In this document: one piece after another, positions 42,799 to 49,343 of the stretch
How positions within the stretch are numbered: the first letter of the stretch is position 1
Layout of the letters: every line of letters starts with the position of its first letter
Assembly (NCBI GenBank): GCA_025141835.1
Contig: CP081102.1
Coordinates: 3,224,001 to 3,288,000, forward strand
Length of the DNA stretch: 64,000 nucleotides
Direction: 5' to 3'
From: Rhodobacteraceae bacterium M385
Lineage (GTDB): Bacteria > Pseudomonadota > Alphaproteobacteria > Rhodobacterales > Rhodobacteraceae
Made by a program: the position numbers and the translations under genes
Notes under the pieces: model-generated
What the model was told of the DNA's origin: nothing
The model's database searches: none
What the model saw: only the letters and a program-made list of their open reading frames with translations

Positions 42799-42825
42799 AT
42801 CATCCAACAGGTGAAAGGAAAGCTA

Positions 42826-44379
42826 ATGCCAAAACTACTCAATGTGCTTGCAGCCGGTGCTGCAAGCGTCGCGCTTACCACGGGGGCTTTCGCGCAAGCC
42901 GATGACGACACGATCGTCGTTGGGCTTAGTGCCGATATCGTCACGCTCGACCCTGCCCCGATTTCGTCACGCGATAACTCCAACATCGCCCGCCATATTT
43001 TCGGGACGCTGTACAGCATGGGCGGCGACGGTGTTGCCAACCCCGATCTGGCCAACAACCTGGAAATCTCTGACGATGGGTTGGCTTATGTCTATACCCT
43101 CAACGAAGGTCTGACCTGCCACGATGGAGAGCCTTTGACCGCAGAAGATGCGGCCTATTCGTTCAACCGCGCAGCCGACCCTGAGAATGCCTTCACCGGC
43201 AACACGCCCGGCTTCATCTTCTCGTCCATCGACTTCCAAAGCGCCGAAGCGCTGGATGATCTGCGCGTTCAGATCAACATCGGTGCCCCAAACCCCATCG
43301 CCTTCGGCCTGATTGCAGAGGTGTTCATCCACTGCATGGACAGCTACGAGGCGATGACCCTCGACGAAGCGACCAGCAACCCCATCGGTTCCGGTTCATA
43401 CCGTCTGGTTGAATGGAGCCGTGGTTCCGAGGTGGTCCTAGAGGCCGTTGAAGGCGCCGACGTGGGCTTCCAGAACATCATCTGGCGGATCATCCCCGAA
43501 GCCTCCACCCGCTCGGCCGAGCTGATGGCCGGCAACGTGGACATCATCACCAACGTCGCGCCCGACCAGATGGACGTGATCAACAACTCCGGCGTGGCCG
43601 AAGTGAACCCCATCCAAGGCACACGCCGCATGTATGTGGGCTTCAACCTGTCTGACGCGATGGCTGAACAGCCCGGCGGCGATGCGATCCAGGATCCGGC
43701 CGTGCGCCGTGCGCTGCAATACGCGGTGAACGTGCCTGCGATCTGTTCCCAGCTGCTTAACTTCGAGTGTGAGCGGATGACCGGTATCGTGAACCCGCCC
43801 AACGCCAATCAGGATCTGGAACCTTACCCCTATGATCCCGCAGAGGCCGAGCGCCTGCTGGACGAGGCCGGTTGGCCCCGTGGCGACGACGGTGTCCGTT
43901 TCTCCATCGCGTTCCAAGCCGGTCAGGGCCGCTACCTGAACGACGCCAACGTGGTGCAGGCGATTGCTCAGATGCTGGGTGATGTGGGTCTGGATGTTGA
44001 TCTTCAGATTATGGAATGGTCCAGCGTCTACATCCCGATCATTCGTGAGCGTAACGCAGGACCCCTCTACTTCATCGGTTCCGGTGGCGCATTGTGGAGC
44101 CCGCTCTACGACATGACCGACTTGGCCGCTGTCGATGCAGGCACCAACTACACCCATTGGGATGACCCACGCTGGTTCGACCGTTGGGAAGACATCGCTG
44201 CTGCTGAATCTGAGGAGGAAACACGCGAGATCATCGACGAGATGCTGCAAGTTTTCTACGATGATGGCCCTTGGCTGCACCTCTACTTCCAGCCTGACTT
44301 CTACGGCGTCAGCAACCGCGTCAACTGGACCCCGCGCCCAGATGAGAAGGTTTACCTCTTCGACGCGACATTGAACTGA
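42826..44379 (+). CDS. peptide-type ABC importer substrate-binding protein
   Basis: A 517-residue periplasmic binding protein of the SBP_bac_5 (DppA/OppA) family. A signal peptide (MPKLLNVLAAGAASVALTTGAFA) precedes DTIVVGLSADIVTLDPAPISSRDNSNIARHIFGTLY. LTAEDAAYSFNRAADPEN is the standard family segment. The ATG at 42826 has an AAAGGA site; the GTG at 42811 was rejected. It lies downstream of gntR and completes the importer encoded at 37279-41595. A perfect terminator follows. Confidence 0.93.
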   Translation: MPKLLNVLAAGAASVALTTGAFAQADDDTIVVGLSADIVTLDPAPISSRDNSNIARHIFGTLYSMGGDGVANPDLANNLEISDDGLAYVYTLNEGLTCHDGEPLTAEDAAYSFNRAADPENAFTGNTPGFIFSSIDFQSAEALDDLRVQINIGAPNPIAFGLIAEVFIHCMDSYEAMTLDEATSNPIGSGSYRLVEWSRGSEVVLEAVEGADVGFQNIIWRIIPEASTRSAELMAGNVDIITNVAPDQMDVINNSGVAEVNPIQGTRRMYVGFNLSDAMAEQPGGDAIQDPAVRRALQYAVNVPAICSQLLNFECERMTGIVNPPNANQDLEPYPYDPAEAERLLDEAGWPRGDDGVRFSIAFQAGQGRYLNDANVVQAIAQMLGDVGLDVDLQIMEWSSVYIPIIRERNAGPLYFIGSGGALWSPLYDMTDLAAVDAGTNYTHWDDPRWFDRWEDIAAAESEEETREIIDEMLQVFYDDGPWLHLYFQPDFYGVSNRVNWTPRPDEKVYLFDATLN

Positions 44380-44413
44380 ACTGAGACTACCTCCTAACTG
44401 TTGAACACTGCGG

Positions 44414-44439
44414 GGCGCCGGATTGAAAAATCCGGCGCC
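44414..44439 (+). terminator. terminator of the binding-protein gene
   Basis: An 11-bp perfect stem GGCGCCGGATT (44414-44424) / AATCCGGCGCC (44429-44439) with a GAAA tetraloop, followed by TTGTCGTTTT. It marks the right end of the catabolic island. Confidence 0.85.
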
Positions 44440-44644
44440 TTGTCGTTTTGGGCTAAGGTGATCGTCCTTCGCGCAATTCGCTTCGCAACGCTCGCTGCAT
44501 AAGCCACGCGTCACCGGGCCGTCTTCTTGGAGGGCTTCCGTTTCCATCAACACAGACGTTCGTTGCCTTCCGCCACATGTGCGCCTCGAGGGATAGATTT
44601 GAGGTTCGATCGGGCAGCGCACCTATCCTTCGGGATTGATCACC

Positions 44645-47176
44645 TCACCCCTTTGGGGAGGGCATAGGAAGGTGTCGCCAAAGACGATCTTGGCTGGCCG
44701 CCATCGCCTCTCGCAGATCTGTAACGGCGTCCGCATCAATGTCGTCCGCCGAGGCGGCATCAACGGCCGCCACAAGCCCGCCAAGCCCCAGTAGCGCCGC
44801 GCCACCGCGCAGTCTGTGCAAAAGGGCGGCTGCGTCTGCGGTCGGGTCAATCAACACGGAAATCGCCGCCTCAGCTTCGGCAAAGAAGGTGGTTGCGGTG
44901 GTATGCACTTTCTTGGCCCCGAGGGCGGCGACTAGGTCGTCGATGACCTCTGTATCAAGCGGCGTATCCTCTGAGCGCGGTGCGACAATAGTAGGTTCTG
45001 CCAACACCTCTTGTAGGGTGGAGAAGCGAATGGGCTTGGTAAAGAACGCGTCCATTCCCACAGCCAATGCGTTGTCGCGGTATTCCTCACTTCCGTGGGC
45101 GGTCAGTCCGTAGATCCGGGTGCGCTGGTTCAGGCCCCCTTCCGCCCGAATGCGCCCCACGGCCTCGATCCCGTCCATGACCGGCATTGAAACATCCATA
45201 AAAATCAGATCGAAGATCGACTTTTGCGCCGCCTGCACACCTTGCAGACCATTGGCGGCCTCTGACACATTATGACCGAGGCGTTCCAGCATGTCGCGCA
45301 GGACCGCGCGGTTCACGGCGTTGTCCTCAACAATCAGCACCGACATCGAGGTCTGCGGTTCCGACGGAGCCGCCGATGCCACGGGCTGCTTGTGGGGGGC
45401 AACAGAGCCCGATGGCGCCCGATTTAAGGGAACACGAAGCCTGAACGTACTGCCCGTGCCCACTTCCGATTGCACCGTCAAATCGCCGCCCATAAGCCGC
45501 GCCACTTTGCGCGAAATCGAGAGACCAAGCCCGTCGCCGCGCACTTGCCGCCCTTCAGAATGGGCGAGGGCGACGAAGTCCTCAAAGATATCTTCCAGAT
45601 GCTCGGCGGGGATGCCATGGCCCGTGTCAGTCACGGTGATCGTCGCAATGGTGTGATCGGCCGAGTGAATGCCATCGACGGACACTTTGATGCCGCCTTT
45701 GTCGGTGAACTTGATCGCATTGCCGATAAGATTGGTCAGGATCTGGCTAATCCGTCCGCCGTCACCATCGAAGGTCCGATCCATACCGGGTTCAAATTGC
45801 AACTGAAGGGATAGGTTCTTTTCCTGTGCCAACGGGGTCAAGACATCAAGAAGGCCCTTCACGGCATCGCGCATCTCGAAGGGATGTGGTGATAGCTTCA
45901 TCGACCCCATCTCGATCCGAGTGATATCCAGCGCTTCGTTCACCTGCTCAAGCAAGATTTCCCCCGAGGCCGAGGCAAGACGCGCGTAGCGGTCCTGTTG
46001 CTGTGTCAGGTCTGTCTGACGCAACAGATCCAGCACCCCAAGGATACCGTTCAACGGGGTGCGCATTTCGTGGCTCATCACGGCGAGAAATTGCGATTTG
46101 GCCCGATCCATCGCTTCGGCCCGGTCCCGGGCGTCGATCAACTTCTGATCGTTGATCTTGCGTTGGGAAATGTCGCGCAGGTAGGCGATGAACAATTGTC
46201 CGTCGACGCTTTCGGCCGTGGTGATGTTCAACTCCACCGGGAATTCTTCGCCCGACTTCCGAACTGCCGAAAGCTCTACCCGTCCCGCCCCGACAACACG
46301 GGGCACCTCGGTTTTTAGATACCTTTCCATCCCCTCGGCATGGGCGGCCCGGTGTCTCTGAGGGATAATCGTGTGCTCCATCTTTCGGCCCAAGATTTCA
46401 TCCCTGCTCCAGCCAAAAATACGTTCAGCCGCGGAGTTGAATTCAACAACAATCCCCGCTTCGTTTGCTGTGACAATCGCATCGAGGGAGGCTTCTACCG
46501 TGGAATGCAAGCGCGCGGTTGACACCCAAAGCTCTGCGTCACGGCGGGCGGCGAGGGCCAAAAGCCGGTATAACGCCACTAAGACCGCGGACAGGCCGAT
46601 GATCACCGCAATGGCGATGGCGCCAGTGAATGCCAGTTGCCCGGCGAAGGCCAAACGACGGGATTCGTTTTGTTGGGTCCCCGCCTCCAGCCCCGATAGA
46701 ACAAGGTTCCGCATCTGCGGCCGCACATCTTGGGTCAACTCGCGCATCGCCAATATGTCGTCGCGCGTCAGCTCTGGATCAGCGTCCAGAATATCGATGA
46801 TAGCATTTTGGTAGGCGATAACCTGACGCCAGACAGGCGCAGTGTCTTGCGGAAACAAATCTTGCGCAGCGCCCTGTTCAACGGTCAACAGGCGGCTCAA
46901 GGCAATGTCCGCGCGTAGGCGCACGTTGTCTGTATCGGGCGTATCGCTTGCCGCAGCGTCACTCAGGGCGAGGGCGAAATTCGCGATCTCGGTCTCTATT
47001 TGCTGGGTCGTCCAAAGCAGGTTGTCCGCGCCCGCCGTGGAAATGCTGCGCAATTCGCGCGAAAGGTTTGTGCCTAGAAACACCAGCAAGCCGACAAGCA
47101 AGGGCACGAATATTAGCGCGGCAATTTGCCTATGCCTGTTTCTGCTGAAGGGACGGTTGCGTTGATCGAGTTTCAA
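44645..47176 (-). CDS. hybrid sensor histidine kinase with receiver and HPt domains
   Basis: An 843-residue membrane sensor. It has TM1 (about 19-36), a periplasmic helical domain (about 37-176), TM2 (177-207), a PAS domain (about 222-340), HisKA with His369 (SHEMRTPLNGIL), an ATPase domain (N box NLIGNAIKF 482-490, GHGIP 519-523, GDGLGL 547-552), a receiver with Asp661 (MDVSMPVMDG) and a C-terminal HPt-like helix bundle with His787 (LLHRLRGGAALLG). The start is TTG at 47176, with GGAG eight bases upstream inside the stop region of the preceding gene. Phosphate probably passes to the NarL-type regulator encoded divergently at 47831. Confidence 0.92.
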   Translation of the reverse strand: MKLDQRNRPFSRNRHRQIAALIFVPLLVGLLVFLGTNLSRELRSISTAGADNLLWTTQQIETEIANFALALSDAAASDTPDTDNVRLRADIALSRLLTVEQGAAQDLFPQDTAPVWRQVIAYQNAIIDILDADPELTRDDILAMRELTQDVRPQMRNLVLSGLEAGTQQNESRRLAFAGQLAFTGAIAIAVIIGLSAVLVALYRLLALAARRDAELWVSTARLHSTVEASLDAIVTANEAGIVVEFNSAAERIFGWSRDEILGRKMEHTIIPQRHRAAHAEGMERYLKTEVPRVVGAGRVELSAVRKSGEEFPVELNITTAESVDGQLFIAYLRDISQRKINDQKLIDARDRAEAMDRAKSQFLAVMSHEMRTPLNGILGVLDLLRQTDLTQQQDRYARLASASGEILLEQVNEALDITRIEMGSMKLSPHPFEMRDAVKGLLDVLTPLAQEKNLSLQLQFEPGMDRTFDGDGGRISQILTNLIGNAIKFTDKGGIKVSVDGIHSADHTIATITVTDTGHGIPAEHLEDIFEDFVALAHSEGRQVRGDGLGLSISRKVARLMGGDLTVQSEVGTGSTFRLRVPLNRAPSGSVAPHKQPVASAAPSEPQTSMSVLIVEDNAVNRAVLRDMLERLGHNVSEAANGLQGVQAAQKSIFDLIFMDVSMPVMDGIEAVGRIRAEGGLNQRTRIYGLTAHGSEEYRDNALAVGMDAFFTKPIRFSTLQEVLAEPTIVAPRSEDTPLDTEVIDDLVAALGAKKVHTTATTFFAEAEAAISVLIDPTADAAALLHRLRGGAALLGLGGLVAAVDAASADDIDADAVTDLREAMAASQDRLWRHLPMPSPKG

Positions 47177-47181
47177 GCTGT

Positions 47182-47664
47182 CTACTCCGCCAACTCGATA
47201 CGATCCAATTGCCAGATGCTCCGCGCATAGATCGTTTCAGTCTGGAAGTCAGGCTCGCTGTCGTAAGGAAAAATGATCCAGAAGGGCCCCTTGTCGCGCA
47301 CCGACATCGGTGCGCCATTCATCCGCGTGGCAACGATGGGATAGCTGGCGTCGGTCGCGGGTGCGGGCATCTCGATGGCGTAGTCATTTAGCGCTATCAG
47401 CGTCAGGTCATTGTCGCCCAACCCTGCCGCGTCCAACACGTTGCGAAGGGAGGGCCCGGTGAAGGTGTTTTCCCCCTCAGTCCACAGCGTCGTGGTGGTG
47501 ATCGTGACTTGTGGCAACCCGTCGAGATCGCTGATCGTGAAGGACACAATTGTCCCATCCGCACTCGTGACTTGCACGGCTCCGGGGTTTTGAGCCGCCG
47601 AAGGCAGAGACATCGCCGTGATGGCCACAGCGGTCAGAATGAAGCGGTGCAAATGTGTAAACAA
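47182..47664 (-). CDS. exported protein resembling the molybdopterin-binding oxidoreductase fold
   Basis: A 160-residue protein with a signal peptide (FTHLHRFILTAVAITAMSLPSAAQ). The body (VTITTTTLWTEGENTFTGPSLRNVLDAAGL, NDYAIEMPA, GPFWIIFPYD, YARSIWQLDRIEL) looks like a minimal sulfite-oxidase-type domain (PF00174-like). It contains no cysteine, so the residue that ligates molybdenum is absent. The TTG at 47664 has AAAGG upstream; a TTG at 47718 is the alternative. It ends 5 bases before the sensor kinase start, so it may be a periplasmic signal-input partner of that kinase. Confidence 0.7.
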   Translation of the reverse strand: MFTHLHRFILTAVAITAMSLPSAAQNPGAVQVTSADGTIVSFTISDLDGLPQVTITTTTLWTEGENTFTGPSLRNVLDAAGLGDNDLTLIALNDYAIEMPAPATDASYPIVATRMNGAPMSVRDKGPFWIIFPYDSEPDFQTETIYARSIWQLDRIELAE

Positions 47665-47747
47665 GTTACGGACGCCTTTCAGAATGAAGGATAGCGCTGT
47701 CGATACATCGCCAATCAAATTGGCGGTGGAGTGGAAAGGGATAGGTC

Positions 47748-47765
47748 CCTATACTAAGGTATAGG
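47748..47765. promoter_or_regulatory. inverted repeat in the kinase/regulator divergent promoter
   Basis: CCTATAC (47748-47754) and GTATAGG (47759-47765) form a 7-bp palindrome with a 4-base spacer. Further ATAGG or CTATAGG copies occur at 47741-47745 and 47798-47804. The site is midway between the divergent units and is a plausible target of the NarL-type regulator. Confidence 0.45.
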
Positions 47766-47830
47766 TTTGCTATGCCTCGGCCTTAATACCTCGCTATTCT
47801 ATAGGCTAATTGAAGGGCTGAGACGCTTTT

Positions 47831-48442
47831 ATGCCAAACATTCTTGTTGCCGATGATCACGACCTGGTGCGCGACACCATCGCCGCCTACTTGGGCCAAC
47901 AAGGTGATTTCACCGTCTCCACCGCTCCCGGCCTTCCGCAAGCCCAAGCACTATTGGCCGGGCAAACGCCCTTTGACCTTGTCATTCTGGATTACAACAT
48001 GCCGGGGATGAACGGGTTGTCAGGGCTTGAAAGCGTGGTGAACGCCTATCCCCATATCAAGGTTTTGCTGATGTCGGGCATCGCTACCCCGGATGTTGCG
48101 CAATCGGCGATGGAAATCGGGGCGAAGGGTTTTCTGCCGAAGTCGGCCACCGCAACATCCATGGTCAATGCGATCCGGTTCGTGCTGTCGGGCGAGAAGT
48201 ATTTCCCGTTCGGCTTCGCCCCCCCTACCCCAGAAAAACCCAACAGCTACAAGGGCTTGTCCCCGCGTGAGATGGAGACATTGCAGTATCTTTGCGATGG
48301 CGCTTCTAACAAGGACATCGCCCGTGCTCTAGGCCTCGCTGAAGTCACAGTGAAGCTGCACGTCAAGAACATCCTCGCCAAGCTGAGCGTGAAAAACCGC
48401 ACCCAAGCAGCGCTCATGGCGAAGGAAGACGGCGTCTACTAG
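47831..48442 (+). CDS. NarL/FixJ-type response regulator
   Basis: A 203-residue response regulator. The receiver has acidic residues ADDHD (7-11), phospho-acceptor Asp54 (VILDYNMPG) and Lys103-region KGFLPKS. A LuxR-type helix-turn-helix follows (LSPREMETLQYLCDGASNKDIARALGLAEVTVKLHVKNILAKL, about 143-185). It is divergent from the hybrid kinase operon and is the probable output of its phosphorelay. The repeat in the shared promoter suggests it regulates itself and the kinase. Confidence 0.92.
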   Translation: MPNILVADDHDLVRDTIAAYLGQQGDFTVSTAPGLPQAQALLAGQTPFDLVILDYNMPGMNGLSGLESVVNAYPHIKVLLMSGIATPDVAQSAMEIGAKGFLPKSATATSMVNAIRFVLSGEKYFPFGFAPPTPEKPNSYKGLSPREMETLQYLCDGASNKDIARALGLAEVTVKLHVKNILAKLSVKNRTQAALMAKEDGVY

Positions 48443-48569
48443 GGCTGTCGGAAGCGGTCGCTTACTCGGCCCCAGAGGTGAAGGGTCACAGCCCGCGGAT
48501 TTGCGATGCACTCGCGCTGGAATTGGCTTAACCCAAGGGCAGTCAACATCGGCAAGGACGAAAAGCAGT

Positions 48570-49343
48570 ATGGCAAACGGCAACAAAACAGCGATCGTAA
48601 CAGGCGGATTGTCGGGAATGGGGCTTGCGATTGCACGCAAGTTGGCAAGCGGTGGCACCCGTGTTGTGGTCGGTGCCCGAAGCGCTGGCGACGCGGATTA
48701 TGCGCGGCAAGTTCTGGGCGAGGACAGCGGGCGCATCGAAGCGGCCGCGCTGGATGTAAGATCGTCCCAAAGCGTCGATGATTTCGTTGCCCAAGTGGTC
48801 GCATCCCACGGCAGCGTCGATATTCTGGTGAACGCCGCAGGTGTCTATGAGGAAGCCGCCGTGATCGACCATCCCGATAGGGTTTGGGACGATCACATTG
48901 ACACAAACCTCAGCGGGTCATTTCGCACGATCCGCGCTGTGATGCCCCATATGAAGCGCAATGGGTGGGGGCGCATTGTGAACATCGCCTCAGTTGCTGC
49001 TCATAATGGCATGGCCAACAATGCCGCTTATTGCACGTCAAAGGCGGGGCTTTTGGGGCTTGGGCGCTGCGTCAGCCTTGAAGGGGCGGCCCATGGCGTG
49101 ACCTGCGTGTCGATCAGTCCCACATGGGTCGAGACCGAGATGCTGAAACGGTTCATCGACGCCGACATCGCCAGCACGGGTCAAACCCTAGAGGAAGTCC
49201 GAGCGGAATACGCCAAGTCGAACCCGCAGAACCAACTGGTGCAGCCGACCGAGGTCGCCGAGCTTGCTGCCTTCCTGGTCAGCGACGCCGCCCGTGCCCT
49301 GACGATGGAAGATTTTCAGGTTAACGCCGGATCACTTTGGTAG
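48570..49343 (+). CDS. short-chain dehydrogenase (3-hydroxybutyrate dehydrogenase-like)
   Basis: A 257-residue classical SDR with TGGLSGMG (11-18), NAAG (88-91), Ser141 and Tyr154/Lys158 (YCTSK). The ISPTWVETEM and QNQLVQPTEVAELAAFLVSDAA segments resemble 3-hydroxybutyrate dehydrogenases and other beta-hydroxyacyl SDRs. The ATG at 48570 has an AAGGA site; a longer frame was rejected. Its last 28 bases overlap the end of the convergent adenylation-reductase gene. Whether it works with that gene's aldehyde product is open. Confidence 0.88.
   Translation: MANGNKTAIVTGGLSGMGLAIARKLASGGTRVVVGARSAGDADYARQVLGEDSGRIEAAALDVRSSQSVDDFVAQVVASHGSVDILVNAAGVYEEAAVIDHPDRVWDDHIDTNLSGSFRTIRAVMPHMKRNGWGRIVNIASVAAHNGMANNAAYCTSKAGLLGLGRCVSLEGAAHGVTCVSISPTWVETEMLKRFIDADIASTGQTLEEVRAEYAKSNPQNQLVQPTEVAELAAFLVSDAARALTMEDFQVNAGSLW

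Noticed and set aside
42811..42825. GTG start for the solute-binding protein
   Set aside because: The ATG at 42826 has an AAAGGA site at the right distance and starts a clean signal peptide; the GTG overlaps that ribosome site.
10537..44379. Island as a recent mobile element
   Set aside because: I saw no integrase, transposase, tRNA-linked attachment repeat or IS ends at its borders, and codon and base composition resemble the flanks.
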